Of a stretch of DNA of 64,000 nt, positions 42,244-53,238 are shown one piece after another. The position numbers and the translations under genes were made by a program. Within the stretch, counting starts at the first letter, position 1, and each line of letters begins with the position of its first letter. The notes beneath the pieces are model-generated. The model had not been told where the DNA came from and did not search any database. It saw only the letters and a program-made list of their open reading frames with translations. The DNA comes from Marinitoga lauensis (lineage in GTDB: Bacteria > Thermotogota > Thermotogae > Petrotogales > Petrotogaceae). The DNA is taken from assembly GCF_004135675.1 (NCBI RefSeq), contig NZ_QHLX01000007.1:83240-147239 (forward strand), read 5' to 3'.

Positions 42244-42990
42244 TTTTAATAAAAACACAATCTGAAGTTGATAAGATGAGGCGAGCTGGTAGGCAGCTCG
42301 CTATCCTCTTTGAGAAAATAAAAGATTTAGTTGTTGAAGGTTCAAATGCATATGAAGTTGAAAAATTTGTAAACAGCTATATGAAAGAAAAAGGTTTTAT
42401 TCCAACATTTAAAGGATATGGTGGATTCCCTTATGCAACATGTATTTCAATGAATGAAGAAATTGTACACGGTTTTCCATTAAAAGAAAAAATTTTTAAA
42501 AACGGGATATTGTATCAATAGATATGGACTAACCTTAGATGGATATATAGCAGATGCAGCAAGAACATTTATAATAGGTGAAGTAAGTGAAAAAGTAAAA
42601 AAATTAGTAGAAATTACTGAAAAATCGTTTTGGATTGGGATTGAACAAGCTATTCCAGGAAATAGGATAGGAGATATCGGCAATGCAATTCAAACTTATG
42701 TAGAATCTTTTGGTTTTTCTATTATTAAAGAATATGTTGGTCATGGTGTGGGAAGAAAGTTACATGAAGACCCACAAATACCAAATTATGGTCAAAAAGG
42801 TAAAGGTCCTTTAATTAGGGAAAGGATGACTTTTGCTGTTGAACCTATGGTTTCTATGGGAGATTGGAAAGTAGAAGTGTTAGAGGATGGTTGGACAGCA
42901 GTTACTGCAGATAATTCTTTAGCAGCGCATTATGAAAATACGTTTGTAGTAACTAAGGATGGTCCAGAAGTATTAACAATATTAGATTAG
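42240..42990 (+). CDS. map: Methionine aminopeptidase type I (two frameshifts)
   Basis: Removes the initiator Met from new proteins. Adding a G at GGG 42504-42506 and another at GG 42525-42526 restores [24 protein letters not shown] with its first two Asp metal ligands, in a 250-residue protein. The His of [13 protein letters not shown] and the Glu residues of FAVEPMVS and HYENTFVVT complete the metal site. The start overlaps the adk end by 4 bases. Essential in most bacteria. Confidence 0.94.
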
Positions 42991-43007
42991 CCCGAGAGGT
43001 GATGATC

Positions 43008-43259
43008 GTGGCAAAGAAAGATGATGTAATTGTAATGGAAGGTCATATTGTTGAATCTTTACCAAATGCTACTTTCAGAGTAGAATTGGATAATGGACAT
43101 ATGATTTTAGCACATATTTCAGGCAAGATGAGAAAGAATTTTATAAGATTAGTACCTGGAGATAGAGTAATAGTTGAAGTATCAATTTATGATTTAAATA
43201 GAGGTAGAATAATACGTAGAGAGAGAATTAAAAGAAATCCAAGTAACGAGGAGGAATGA
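43008..43259 (+). CDS. infA: Translation initiation factor IF-1
   Basis: An 83-residue IF-1, an OB-fold factor that blocks the A site during initiation. It has [21 protein letters not shown] and [20 protein letters not shown]. The GTG at 43008 gives the AKKDDVI start and sits after GAGAGGTGATG. In-frame starts at 42999 and 43002 overlap this site. The last ten residues or so are a charged extension. Confidence 0.94.
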   Translation: MAKKDDVIVMEGHIVESLPNATFRVELDNGHMILAHISGKMRKNFIRLVPGDRVIVEVSIYDLNRGRIIRRERIKRNPSNEEE

Positions 43260-43263
43260 GCAA

Positions 43264-43380
43264 ATGAAAGTAAGAGCCTCAGTAAAAAAGAGATGTGAAC
43301 ACTGTAGAGTTATTAGAAGAAAAGGCAGAGTATGGGTAGTTTGTTCCAAAAATCCTAAGCATAACCAAAGACAAGGATAA
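43264..43380 (+). CDS. rpmJ: Ribosomal protein L36
   Basis: A 38-residue L36, starting [14 protein letters not shown] and ending NPKHNQRQG. The zinc ligands Cys, Cys, Cys and His are all present, so it is the C+ form. It starts 4 bases after infA with GAGGAATGAG as ribosome site. Intact. Confidence 0.96.
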   Translation: MKVRASVKKRCEHCRVIRRKGRVWVVCSKNPKHNQRQG

Positions 43381-43402
43381 TTTTTAAAGGAGGGAAATTT
43401 GA

Positions 43403-43771
43403 ATGCCACGTATTTTGGGTGTTGAAGTACCAAATAACAAGAAGTTATTCATTGCTCTTACATACATTTATGGTATAGGAAAACATAGAGCAATGGAAAT
43501 TTTAGAAGCAACAGGCGTTGACCCTGATAAAAGGGCAAAAGAATTAACAGATGATGAAATTAGTAAGATAACACATTATATCAATGAGCATTATCTTGTT
43601 GAAGGTGAATTAAGACAGGAAGTTCAAAAAAGTATTGCAAGGTTAATAGAAATTGGATCATACAGAGGGTATAGACATAAAAATGGATTACCAGTTAGAG
43701 GTCAAAAGACTCATTCAAATGCAAGAACAAGAAAAGGTCCAAGACCTTCAAAAATCGGTAAGAAAAAGTAA
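43403..43771 (+). CDS. rpsM: Ribosomal protein S13
   Basis: A 122-residue S13 at the top of the small-subunit head, touching the P-site tRNA and L5. It starts [20 protein letters not shown]. It ends with the basic [18 protein letters not shown]. Start site AAAGGAGGG. Intact. Confidence 0.97.
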   Translation: MPRILGVEVPNNKKLFIALTYIYGIGKHRAMEILEATGVDPDKRAKELTDDEISKITHYINEHYLVEGELRQEVQKSIARLIEIGSYRGYRHKNGLPVRGQKTHSNARTRKGPRPSKIGKKK

Positions 43772-43786
43772 TAAGGAGGTTTAGCT

Positions 43787-44170
43787 ATGGCTAGAAGAAC
43801 AAGTCAAAAGAAAAAGAAGATTTCTCTTGAAAAAGCAGTTGTACATATTCAATCCACATTTAATAATACGATTATTACATTGACAGATCCATCAGGAAAT
43901 GCTTTATTTTGGGCAAGCGGTGGAACAGCTGGTTTTTCAGGAACAAAAAAAGGAACACCATATGCTTCACAGTTAGCAGCAGATAAAGTTGCAAAAGAAG
44001 CTTTAAAATATGGTGTGAAAAGATTAGACGTTTATGTAAAAGGACCAGGTGCTGGAAGGGAATCAGCAATAAGAACTTTACAAGCTGCAGGTTTGGTAAT
44101 TGAGAATATTAAAGATAAAACTCCAATACCTCATAACGGTTGTAGACCAAAGAAAAGAAAAGGAATGTAA
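43787..44170 (+). CDS. rpsK: Ribosomal protein S11
   Basis: A 127-residue S11 of the platform. It has [20 protein letters not shown] near residue 23, and ends [18 protein letters not shown]. Start site TAAGGAGG. Intact. Confidence 0.97.
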   Translation: MARRTSQKKKKISLEKAVVHIQSTFNNTIITLTDPSGNALFWASGGTAGFSGTKKGTPYASQLAADKVAKEALKYGVKRLDVYVKGPGAGRESAIRTLQAAGLVIENIKDKTPIPHNGCRPKKRKGM

Positions 44171-44191
44171 GGCCAAAGAGGAGGGAATGTA

Positions 44192-44821
44192 ATGGCAAGA
44201 TATATAGGATCTCTTTGTAAACTTTGTAGAAGAGAAGGATTTAAATTATATTTAAAAGGTGAAAGATGTTATACAGATAAATGTGCTCTTGCAAGAAGAC
44301 CATATGCACCAGGACAACACGGAAAACAAACAAAGAAACCTACACAATATGGATTACAATTGAGGGCAAAACAAGCTTTAAAAAGAATTTATGGTATATT
44401 AGAAAGACAATTTAGAAGATATTTTGAAGAAGCATCCAGAAAAGAAGGTAACACAGGAGAAAATTTAATGAGAATATTAGAAACAAGATTAGATAATGTT
44501 GTATATCAAATGGGATATGCTGTAAATAGAAGAACAGCAAGACAATTAGTAAGACATGGACATTTCTTAGTAAATGGTAGAAAAGTAGATATACCATCAT
44601 ATAGGGTAAAACCAGGAGATGTTATTGAAGTGAAAGAAAAAAGTAGATCAATTTTACCAATTAAACAGGGAATTGAATTAGCTCAAAAAGCAAATAAAAG
44701 ATTAGATTGGATAGAAGTAGACTACAATGCATTTAAAGGTTCTTTCTTAAGATTACCTATTTTAGATGAAATGGAAGTACCTGTAGATTTACAAGCTATT
44801 ATCGAGCTTTACTCAAAATAA
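44192..44821 (+). CDS. rpsD: Ribosomal protein S4
   Basis: A 209-residue S4, a primary 16S binder. It starts [15 protein letters not shown] and has a Cys-containing zinc-type N-terminus (CKLC, then two later Cys). The S4 RNA-binding domain begins near [12 protein letters not shown]. In model bacteria S4 represses its own operon; the stem before rpoA just downstream is a place to look for such control. Intact. Confidence 0.96.
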   Translation: MARYIGSLCKLCRREGFKLYLKGERCYTDKCALARRPYAPGQHGKQTKKPTQYGLQLRAKQALKRIYGILERQFRRYFEEASRKEGNTGENLMRILETRLDNVVYQMGYAVNRRTARQLVRHGHFLVNGRKVDIPSYRVKPGDVIEVKEKSRSILPIKQGIELAQKANKRLDWIEVDYNAFKGSFLRLPILDEMEVPVDLQAIIELYSK

Positions 44822-44877
44822 TATTTATGACTATTTTGATTATCGCAAAAACGCGCCTAACAAAAAGAAAGGGGTGC

Positions 44878-44906
44878 ACTCCAATTTAGAGAAGCTAAAT
44901 TGGGGT
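44878..44906 (+). promoter_or_regulatory. Stem-loop that covers the rpoA ribosome-binding site
   Basis: Bases 44878-44889 can pair with 44895-44906 over 12 bp with one G-T wobble and a 5-base loop AGAAG. The 3-prime arm contains GGGG (44902-44905), the only good ribosome site for the rpoA ATG at 44912. Translation of rpoA would need the stem to open. The trigger is unknown. Confidence 0.7.
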
Positions 44907-44911
44907 AATGA

Positions 44912-45967
44912 ATGGAATTTGTAAAACCAGAAAAAATGATATTGGAAACTTTGGAAGAATCGGAAGAATTGGAATACAAATATGGAAGATTTGTCTTGTC
45001 GCCTTTAGAAAGAGGATATGCAGTTACAATAGGTAACGCATTAAGAAGAGTATTATTATCCTCAATACCAGGATTAGCTATTACCAGTATTAGAATTCCT
45101 GGAAAATTGCATGAATTTGATGTAATGGAAGGCGTTCAAGAGGATATTTTAGAAATTACAGTTAATCTAAAAAAAGTTGAATTAAAGGTTTTAGACTTTG
45201 ATAATATTAGTAATTTAAAAGAACCTATAGTTTTAAGAATAGATAAAATGGGTCCTTCTGAAATTAAAGCAGGAGATATAATTACACCAGCAGGTATTGA
45301 AGTTGCGAACCCAGAATTGAAAATTGCAACAATGAATGCAGCTAAAAAATTTGAAATGGAATTATATGCAACAATTGGAAAAGGATTTGTATCAACTTCA
45401 GAAATGGATCTTTCTAAAGATATAGAATATATCTATATTGATGGAGTTTATAGCCCAGTTATAAGAGTTAATTATTTAACAGAGAATGTTCGTGTTGGTA
45501 AAAGAACTGACTATGATAAATTAATTTTAGAAATTTGGACAAAGAAATCTATTGATCCAAAAGAAGCTTTAGTTAAAGCAACTAAGATATTAATAGAACA
45601 CTTTAACATTATATATGCTTCCTGGAGAGAAGATTTGGCTGGTTTAGAGGAAAATCCACCAGTAATTGAAGCTGGGGAATCCCTCTTATCTGAAGAAAAA
45701 CCAGCTTCTCCTGAAGTTGAAGAAGAATTTAAAAATATTAATATTGAAATATTAGAAACAAAAATAGATGAACTTGATTTAAGCAAGAGAGCTAAAAATT
45801 GTTTAAAAAGAGAAAAAATACATACAGTTAGAGACATCCTTAAAAAGGATCCAGAAGAATTAATGAAAATTAAGAATTTTGGAAAAAAATCATTAGATGA
45901 AATTCGAAAAGAATTACAAGAAAAATTCCAATTGGATTATGATGAGATCCAGAAGGGAGGAGCCTAA
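44912..45967 (+). CDS. rpoA: RNA polymerase alpha subunit
   Basis: A 351-residue alpha subunit. The N-terminal assembly domain has [25 protein letters not shown], and the C-terminal domain ends with [18 protein letters not shown], which contacts UP elements and activators. The linker is acidic and Pro/Glu-rich. It is preceded by a stem that covers its ribosome site. It is the only non-translation gene in this part of the alpha operon. Intact. Confidence 0.97.
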   Translation: MEFVKPEKMILETLEESEELEYKYGRFVLSPLERGYAVTIGNALRRVLLSSIPGLAITSIRIPGKLHEFDVMEGVQEDILEITVNLKKVELKVLDFDNISNLKEPIVLRIDKMGPSEIKAGDIITPAGIEVANPELKIATMNAAKKFEMELYATIGKGFVSTSEMDLSKDIEYIYIDGVYSPVIRVNYLTENVRVGKRTDYDKLILEIWTKKSIDPKEALVKATKILIEHFNIIYASWREDLAGLEENPPVIEAGESLLSEEKPASPEVEEEFKNINIEILETKIDELDLSKRAKNCLKREKIHTVRDILKKDPEELMKIKNFGKKSLDEIRKELQEKFQLDYDEIQKGGA

Positions 45968-45972
45968 GTATT

Positions 45973-46389
45973 ATGAGACATAGAGTAAAGATAAATAAAT
46001 TAAGCAGATATGCTTCACATAGGAATGCTTTATTGAAAAATTTAGCCAGAGAAGTATTTGAACATGGAAGCATTATAACTACTACAGCAAAAGCAAAAGC
46101 TGTTAGACCATTAGTTGAAAAAATATTAACAAAAGCTATTGAAGCTAAAGAAACTGATAATAAAGATAGAAGTGTCGCATTAAGAAGACAAATAAACAGG
46201 TATTTTAATGACAAAAGATTTACAAATAAAGTAGTAGATGAAGTTGCTAAGGTATTTATAGATGCAAATAGGAAAAGTGGTTATACAAGAATATTAAAAA
46301 TAGGTTTCAGAAGAGGCGATGCAGCAGAGTTATCCTTATTACAATTAGTAGAAAATATAGAAAAGAAAGAAGAAAATACAGAAAATTAA
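45973..46389 (+). CDS. rplQ: Ribosomal protein L17
   Basis: A 138-residue L17. It starts [24 protein letters not shown] and shows the usual helix RREV-like part ([14 protein letters not shown]). It has the [17 protein letters not shown] end followed by a short acidic tail. It starts 5 bases after rpoA with AGGGAGG. Last gene of the cluster. Intact. Confidence 0.96.
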   Translation: MRHRVKINKLSRYASHRNALLKNLAREVFEHGSIITTTAKAKAVRPLVEKILTKAIEAKETDNKDRSVALRRQINRYFNDKRFTNKVVDEVAKVFIDANRKSGYTRILKIGFRRGDAAELSLLQLVENIEKKEENTEN

Positions 46390-46478
46390 TAAAAACTAAA
46401 AAAGCCCCGAAATTTTCGGGGCTTTTTCTCAATATTGAAAAAACTTTTTAAATAAAAAAATTAATAAAAACTAAAAAA
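46382..46478 (+). repeat. 22-base direct repeat around the cluster terminators
   Basis: The same 22 bases, from AAAATTAATA to ACTAAAAAA, occur at 46382-46403 and 46457-46478. Each copy leads directly into a terminator hairpin. The first copy contains the rplQ stop codon. A local duplication of the cluster end is the simplest reading. Confidence 0.75.
46403..46426 (+). terminator. First terminator after rplQ
   Basis: AGCCCCGAAA and TTTCGGGGCT form a G+C-rich stem followed by T5, 13 bases after the rplQ stop. It ends the whole str-S10-spc-alpha transcript. Confidence 0.93.
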
Positions 46479-46479
46479 A

Positions 46480-46505
46480 TTCCCGAGTTCTTCGGGATTT
46501 TTTTA
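46480..46505 (+). terminator. Second terminator after rplQ
   Basis: TCCCGA and TCGGGA form a 6-bp stem flanked by A7 and T7. It is a backup to the first terminator and shares its upstream repeat. Confidence 0.82.
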
Positions 46506-46514
46506 GTTAAAATG

Positions 46515-46523
46515 TGGTATAAT
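46515..46523 (+). promoter_or_regulatory. Extended -10 promoter of rho
   Basis: TG-G-TATAAT is an extended -10 with no clear -35. It implies an untranslated leader of about 135 bases before the rho GTG. That leader holds no clear hairpin but could be where Rho controls its own synthesis, as it does in E. coli. Confidence 0.6.
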
Positions 46524-46667
46524 ATTTTTATACTAAAACGAGGTCTTCCACAGTTCTTCTAAGATAACTACAATAATTAATAAACTTTTCCTGAAAAATT
46601 TTAATAGTCTACACATAGATTAAAAGCATATCAAAAATATTGATATTAAATACAATGAGGTGGTAAT

Positions 46668-47981
46668 GTGAGTGAAAACAATAGAGATATAAAGAAGGAT
46701 GAAATAATTCCTGTAGAAATTGATATGGGAAAATTAAATCAGATGTCAAGAAGGCAGTTGTATAATTTAGCAAGAAAATACGGAATTGAAAATTACTCTG
46801 TTCTTACAGATCATGAATTAAAATTTAAAATTCTAAGTAAACAAACAGAATCATTTGGATATTTTTTTCATGAAGGAGTATTAGAAATTCTTCCAGATGG
46901 TTATGGGTTTTTAAGAAATACTCATAATTCATTATTAAATGGTAATGATGATGTATACGTATCTCAATCTCAAATTAGAAGATTCAATCTTTCTACAGGG
47001 GATATAGTTGCTGGCCAGGTAAGACCACCAAAAGAAGGTGAAAAATTTTTTGCATTATTACGTGTAGAAGCAGTTAATTATCAGGCTCCAGAGCAGGCCA
47101 GAGATAGAATTTCTTTTGAAAACCTTACTCCAGTTTATCCAAATGAAAGACTTCAATTGGAATGTGAAAAATCACCAATTAGTTCAAGAATTATAGATAT
47201 ATTTTCTCCAATAGGTAAAGGTCAAAGAGGATTAATAGTTGCGCCACCTAAAGCAGGGAAGACCACATTGTTAAAAGATATTGCAAATTCTATTGCAAAA
47301 AACAATCCAGAAACTAAAAGGATAGTGTTGTTAATAGATGAAAGACCAGAAGAAGTTACTGATATAAGAGAAACAGTAGATGCGGAAGTTATAGCAGCTC
47401 CATTTGATATGGATCCACATAATCAAATAAAAGTTGCAGAAATGACATTAAATATGGCAAAAAGACTTGTTGAATTTGGGCATGACGTTATAATCCTTAT
47501 GGATTCACTAACAAGATTAGCTCGCGCATACAATCTTTATGTCCCACCAAGTGGGAAATTGTTAAGTGGAGGTGTAGATCCGTCAGCTTTAACTTTTCCG
47601 AAAAAATTTTTTGGAGCCGCAAGGAGGATTAGAGAAGGTGGAAGTTTAACAATATTGGCTACAGCACTTATAGAAACAGGTTCAAAGATGGACGAAGTAA
47701 TATTTGAAGAGTTTAAAGGAACAGGAAATATGGAATTAATTTTATCGAGAGAGTTAGCTAATAAGAGAATATTCCCGGCAATAGATGTGAAGTTATCAGG
47801 TACAAGAAAAGAAGAATTATTATTTACTAAAGATGAGTTAAGATATTCATGGATTTTAAGAAATTGGTTGAATAATTTGACTACAGAAGAGGCATTAATG
47901 GAGATATTTAGACTTATGAGAAAATATGAAAATAATAAAAAATTATTTAAAGAAATTGAAAAACAAAAATTTATAGATTAG
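46668..47981 (+). CDS. rho: Transcription termination factor Rho
   Basis: A 437-residue hexameric RNA helicase that ends transcription. The N-terminal part has MSRRQLYNLARKYGI (helical) and the cold-shock-like RNA-binding part with PDGYGFLRN. The ATPase core has Walker A APPKAGKTTLLKD, Walker B VIILMDSLTRLARAYN and GGVDPSAL. The start is GTG with GAGGTGGTAAT upstream; no ATG fits. Intact. It lies right after the alpha operon terminators and has its own promoter. Confidence 0.96.
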   Translation: MSENNRDIKKDEIIPVEIDMGKLNQMSRRQLYNLARKYGIENYSVLTDHELKFKILSKQTESFGYFFHEGVLEILPDGYGFLRNTHNSLLNGNDDVYVSQSQIRRFNLSTGDIVAGQVRPPKEGEKFFALLRVEAVNYQAPEQARDRISFENLTPVYPNERLQLECEKSPISSRIIDIFSPIGKGQRGLIVAPPKAGKTTLLKDIANSIAKNNPETKRIVLLIDERPEEVTDIRETVDAEVIAAPFDMDPHNQIKVAEMTLNMAKRLVEFGHDVIILMDSLTRLARAYNLYVPPSGKLLSGGVDPSALTFPKKFFGAARRIREGGSLTILATALIETGSKMDEVIFEEFKGTGNMELILSRELANKRIFPAIDVKLSGTRKEELLFTKDELRYSWILRNWLNNLTTEEALMEIFRLMRKYENNKKLFKEIEKQKFID

Positions 47982-47996
47982 TAAATTAAGGGGGGA

Positions 47997-48745
47997 ATGA
48001 TGTTTTTAAAAAGATTTAAAAAGATAGAAAATCCTAAAAAAACATTTGTAATTGTTCATGGACTTGGAGAACATTCAGGTAGATATAAATTTTTGATTGA
48101 TAAATTATTGAATATGGATTATGAAGTAATAACCTTTGACCTGCCTGGGCATGGATTAGGAGAAGGTAAAAGGGATATATAAAAGATTTTTATAAGATAT
48201 ATGAATATATAAAAGAAATAACTCCAGAAAAATTCATACTATTTGGTCATAGTATGGGTGGATTAATAGCATTAAGATATACAGAATATTCAGATAAGAA
48301 ACCAGAAAAATTAATATTATCTTCTCCAGCCGTTGGAAAATTATATACGCCATTTCAAAAAATTTTATTGAATACTATAGGCTTAATTGGCGCATTAACT
48401 ATTAAAAATGGTATAGATCCAAAAGATTTGTGCCATGATGATAAAGCAATAAAAGAGTATCTTGAGGATCCTTTAGTACATAATAAAATAGCTTTTAGAA
48501 CAGCAAAACAATTATTTGCTGAAGCAGAAATAGCATTAAAAGAAGCCGAAAATATAGATTTACCAGTACTGCTTCAATATGGCGAAATTGATAAAGTAAT
48601 TAGCGTTGAAAATTGTAATGAATTGGCAGAAAAACTCAGAACATTGGTCATACAAAAACATAGATATGCTAAACATGAAATTTTTAATGAACCTAAATAT
48701 AAAGACAAATATATTTCAAATATTTTAGAATTTATAGAAAAATAA
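47997..48745 (+). CDS. Alpha/beta hydrolase, monoacylglycerol lipase-like (one frameshift)
   Basis: About 249 residues after adding a G at GGG 48172-48174, which restores [15 protein letters not shown]. The serine hydrolase motif is GHSMGG, the oxyanion region is [11 protein letters not shown], and Asp and His candidates are in YGEIDKVIS and [18 protein letters not shown] is typical of monoacylglycerol lipase-like lysophospholipases. Two adjacent ATG codons (47997, 48000) could start it, after GGGGGG. It is 15 bases after rho and possibly co-transcribed. The exact substrate is unknown. Confidence 0.8.
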
Positions 48746-48779
48746 ATATTTTGAATGCTATTTTCAGGGAGGGAGAAAT

Positions 48780-50983
48780 ATGAAAATTAATGGAAAAATT
48801 CTAACTTTAGTGTTTATTTTATTGTTTTCTTCATTTACAATTTTTTTCTTGATAAGCGTTAGTCAATCACAAACAGCACTTAAGGAGAGCTTTATAAATA
48901 AATTAATTGTTGCAAGAGATTCAAAAATAGTATTTTTAGAGAAAACATTATCTGATGTAAAAAAAGACATAGAATATTTTTCTGAGTTACCAGTTATTGT
49001 AGAAAATTTAAATGATATGTTTGGTGAAGAAGATTTTTCAAAAAGTTTAGGGAGTTTTGATAAATATTTAAAATATTTAAAAGAAGTTTATCATGAAAAA
49101 AATCCATATAAAAATAGAGAAAAATTGGATAATATTTTTTACGATGATAATTTTGATCAAAGTAAAGTTAATCCCGATGCACTTGATGAATTATATCAGT
49201 ATAATTCAATTCATGAAAAACTAAATCCTTTACTTAGAAAACTTATATTAACTAAACCAATATATTATGATGTTTTTTATATAACATCAGATGGTTATGT
49301 ATTATATTCAACCAGAAAAAACAAAGAATTTGGAACAAATATAGAAACAGGTGAATATAAAAATACAAGTTTAGGAGATTTATATAAAACTTTAAAGAAT
49401 TCTAATGATAATAAAGTGCATTTTTCGGATATAAAATATTATACAGCTGGTGATGAAGAACATGGTTTTTTTGCTGGAAAATGTATAGTGTACAATGATG
49501 AAAAAATAGGTTATTTAATTGTTTATATAAAAAATGAAGCATTTGATAAAGTATTACAGGATAAAAATGGAATGGGAAAAACAGGTATAACATATGTCGT
49601 GGGCCGTGACAAAATAATGAGAAGTAATTTGCCAGATCAGGAAACAATATTAAAGCAAAAAGTGGAAACCGATTATGTAGATAAAGCTTTGAATGGAAAA
49701 ACAGGTTGGGAAATATCAACTAATTTCAAAGGTGAAAAAGTATTGGCTGCATATGCACCTTTTAAGTTTGAAGAAATAAATTGGGCATTTGTCTCTGAAG
49801 TTTCAGTAAAAGAAGCTCTTGAAGCATCATTACGAATAAGAAATATATTGATGGTTACAACAACAATAATATTAATAATTGCAATAATAATATCCTTATT
49901 TTTCTCAAAGAAAATATCAAAACCATTGATGGAATTAAGTAAGAAAGTAGATAAATTCGCAACAGGAGATTTTACAGTAAAGTTTGAATCAAAAGGGAAA
50001 GATGAAACAGCTATAATCGCGAACTCATTGAAAAACATGGCCAATAATCTAAGCGAAACAGTAAAATGGTTATTAGAAGCAGGTAAAAAAATAGAGAATT
50101 CATCAGAGATATTAACAACAGTATCAGAAAAGACAATGAGTGCAAATGAAGATGTATTAGAAAAAGCAAGAGTAATAGAAGACAATGCAGAAAATGCAGC
50201 AGCAACGACAGAAGAATTAACCTCAGGTGTAAGTGAAGTATCAACAGCAGCACAAAATGTATCAGCAAATGCAGTAGAAATAGCGCAGGAAGTGAACGAG
50301 ACAACGCAGCTAACAGAAGAAGGAGAAAAATCAATAACAGAAATAACAAAAATAATAGATCAAGCAGTAGAAAAATCAAAAGAAACAGAAAAGACCGTAG
50401 AAGTATTGGCAGAAAAAGCCAAAAACATAGGAGAAATAGTAGAAACAATAACAAATATAACAGAACAAACAAATTTATTAGCATTAAATGCAGCAATAGA
50501 AGCAGCAAGAGCAGGAGAAGCAGGAAAAGGATTTGCAGTAGTAGCAGATGAAATAAGGAAGTTAGCAGAAGAAAGCAAAAAGGCAACAGAGCAAATAGCG
50601 CAAATATTAACAGAAATAAAAGAAGGGCACAAAATGCAAACAAAGCAACAGAAGAGACAGTAAAAGTAATAAATGAAGTAGAAAACAATGCAGATAGTAT
50701 AAAAGAAAAATTCCAGAAGATATTGGAAAGAGTAGAGAATATAAATCAAAGAATAGAAGGATTAACCGCCAGTGCGGAAGAACAAAGTGCATCAACAGAA
50801 GAAATGGCGGCAGCGAGCGATAAAACCGCACAAATGATTCTTGAAATATCCAATGAAATAACAGAAATAACAAAAGAAATAGAAGAAGAAAGTAAAGAAA
50901 TTGGAAATGTGAATGAGAAAGCAGAAGAACTGGAAAAATTGGTGGATCAATTAAATGAAAAACTAAATCAATTTAAGATATAA
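48780..50983 (+). CDS. Methyl-accepting chemotaxis protein (one frameshift)
   Basis: A 734-residue chemoreceptor after adding a G at GGG 50625-50627. It has an N-terminal membrane span (about residues 8-28), a large outer sensor of Cache type ([17 protein letters not shown]), a second span near 355-378, and a HAMP domain with [14 protein letters not shown]. The cytoplasmic coiled coil has the hairpin tip [21 protein letters not shown]. The ligand is unknown. Start site GGGAGGGAG. A terminator follows the stop directly. Confidence 0.92.
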
Positions 50984-51012
50984 TAAAATTCCCTTGATTG
51001 GGGATTTTATTA
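50982..51012 (+). terminator. Terminator of the chemoreceptor gene
   Basis: Inverted repeat ATAAAATTCCC / GGGATTTTAT with one bulge and a 7-base loop, ending in a T-rich arm. It begins in the stop codon of the receptor gene. Confidence 0.75.
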
Positions 51013-51039
51013 TAATATCAAAAAAAGTTAAAATAAAGG

Positions 51040-51048
51040 TGTTATAAT
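51040..51048 (+). promoter_or_regulatory. Possible extended -10 before the deaminase gene
   Basis: TG-T-TATAAT lies 17 bases before the ATG at 51066. It implies a very short leader that still includes the GGGTGA ribosome site. No -35 is clear. Confidence 0.4.
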
Positions 51049-51065
51049 AACAATGGGTGATAATC

Positions 51066-52349
51066 ATGAGAAAACTCTTAAAAAATGGATATGTATTAAT
51101 GAGTGCAGACGCGGATATAAAAAATTAGATATTTTAATTGAAGAAGATAAAATATTAGAAATTGCAGAAGAAATAAATACAGATGAAGAAATTTTTGATA
51201 TGACAGATAAATTAATAATGCCAGGATTTATAAATACACATTCTCATTTAGCGATGAGTCTTTTCAGAGGAATTGGTGATGATTTATTATTACAAGATTG
51301 GTTATTTAATGAAATGTTTCCTCGTGAAGATTTATTAAATGATGAATTAACCTATTATGGTTCTTTGGTATCAATTCTTGAAATGTTAGCTAAAGGTGTA
51401 ACTACTGTAGTAGACATGTACCTTTTATGAAGGGAACAGCTGAAGCAGTAAAAGATACTGGAATTAGAGCTTTTTTAACAAGAGGACTGGGATATGATAA
51501 TGATAATGGATGGAAAAAGAGAATTGATGAAACCATTTATTTATTTGAAAATTATCATAACAAATATAATATAAAGGTAGGATTTGGGCCGCATGCTCCA
51601 TATACATGTCCAATGGATAAACTAGAAGAAGTTGCAGAATTAGCGAAAAAATACGAAACCTTTGTAACTATTCATTTATATGAATCAAAAAATGAAAGAG
51701 AAATGTATACATTTAGAGATTTAGAAAAAACAGGATTATTTAAAAACAATGTAATAGCTGCTCACTGTGTTCATGTAGATGAAAAAGACATAAAAATACT
51801 TTCGAAAAACGAGATAACAGTAGCCCACAATCCATCAAGCAATTTAAAATTAGGAAATGGAATAGCTCCTATATTGAAAATGTTAGATCATGAAGTGAAT
51901 ATAACTCTTGGAACAGATGGTGCAGCAAGCAATAATACATTAAACTTATGGAAGAAATGAGAATAGCGACATTATTGCAAAAAATGAATGGGCCCGAAAA
52001 ATTTAAAACAGAAGAATCACTTAGAATGGTATGGGAAAATGGTGGTTATGCATTAAATGAAAAAATAGGTAGAATAGAAGAAAACTATCTTGCAGATTTA
52101 GCTGTTATAGATTTTAAATCTTTAGAATTTTATCCAAATGATTTGAGTCGAATAAAATCACATATAGTGTATTCTCCAGTAAATAAGGTTTATGCTACAA
52201 TGATTGCAGGTGAATGGGTTTATTTTGATGGAAACTACCCTAAATTAAAAGAAAAAAATTATTATGAAAAATTTCATGATTTATACTTTAAACTTGAAAA
52301 GAAATTCAAGAGTAATAAAGGGAATGAAAAGTGTTATATAATAAATTAA
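51066..52349 (+). CDS. Amidohydrolase, MTA/SAH deaminase-like (three frameshifts)
   Basis: A metal-dependent deaminase of about 428 residues in the 5-methylthioadenosine / S-adenosylhomocysteine deaminase group. The metal site is seen in NTHSHLAMSLFRG, TIHLYES, AAHCVHVDE and LGTDGAASNNTLNLW. The true start is ATG 51066 after GGGTGA, giving RKLLKNGYVLMSADADIKK. Breaks are at A6 51119-51124, T4 51423-51426 and GG 51950-51951. A further missing G near 52320 would end it at 52327 instead of 52349. Closely related chlorohydrolase-type enzymes cannot be excluded. Confidence 0.82.
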
Positions 52350-53238
52350 GTGATTATTTGAAAAAAAAATATGGAGAAAGAGTGCAACGATTACCTATAA
52401 ATGCAGGGTTTACATGTCCTAATAAAACTGGAATAAGAGGAAATGGTGGGTGCATATATTGTGAAGAAACTGGAAGTGGATTTGCTTCGCTTTCTCCTAA
52501 AACGCCAATAGCAGAACAAGTAAAATTTATGATGGAAAGATATAAAGGGAGAGCAAATAAATTTATGGCATATTTTCAATCTAATACTAATACATATGCT
52601 CCCCACATGTATTAAAAAAAATATATGATTCTGCTTTGATTGATGATAGAATAGTTATATTAGATATATCAACGAGACCAGATACAGTTGAAGATGAAAA
52701 ATTAGATTTAATTGCAAGTTATAAAGAAAAGATGGATGTATATCTTGAATTTGGACTTCAAAGCGTTAACTATAATACATTGAAAATATTGAATAGAGGA
52801 CATACATTGGCAGAATTTATAGATGCAGTAAATAGAGCTAAAAAAAGAAATATAGAAGTAATAGCTCATATGATAATAGATTTACCCTGGGATAATGAAG
52901 AGGATATAATAGAAGGAGCAAAAATATTATCAGCTTTAAATATAGATGGAGTAAAGTTGCATTCATTATATATTACAGAAAATACAGTATTGGGCAAATG
53001 TTCAAAAAAGGAGAAGTAAAACCTTTATCTTTAGAACAATTTATTAATAGAAATATATTATTTTTAGAGTATCTGAGTCCGGATATAGTCATACATCGCC
53101 TTGCCGCTGATCCGCCTAAAGAAGGAGTATTACATGGAAATTGGGAATGTCAAAAATAAAGATAATTAACTTATTGGAAAAGAAATGAGAAATAGAAATA
53201 CATATCAAGGAAGATTATATAATTATCTTAATAGATAA
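52331..53238 (+). CDS. Radical SAM protein, YhcC-like (four frameshifts)
   Basis: About 303 residues of the TIGR01212 / YhcC radical SAM family, whose biochemical role is not settled. The cluster motif reads CPNKTGIRGNGGCIYC, the family's long-spaced CxnCxxC. It is followed by YFQSNTNTYAP and LEFGLQSVNYNTLKILNRGH. The start is GTG 52331. Breaks are at C4 52601-52604, GGG 52992-52994, A5 53152-53156 and A4 53178-53181. Repair gives the usual end with MRNRNTYQG. It overlaps the deaminase end. Confidence 0.8.

Noticed and set aside
50011..50688. Long Leu-rich open frame opposite the chemoreceptor
   Set aside because: It is the antisense of an Ala/Glu/Lys-rich coiled coil, which reads as poly-Leu/Phe; no ribosome site.
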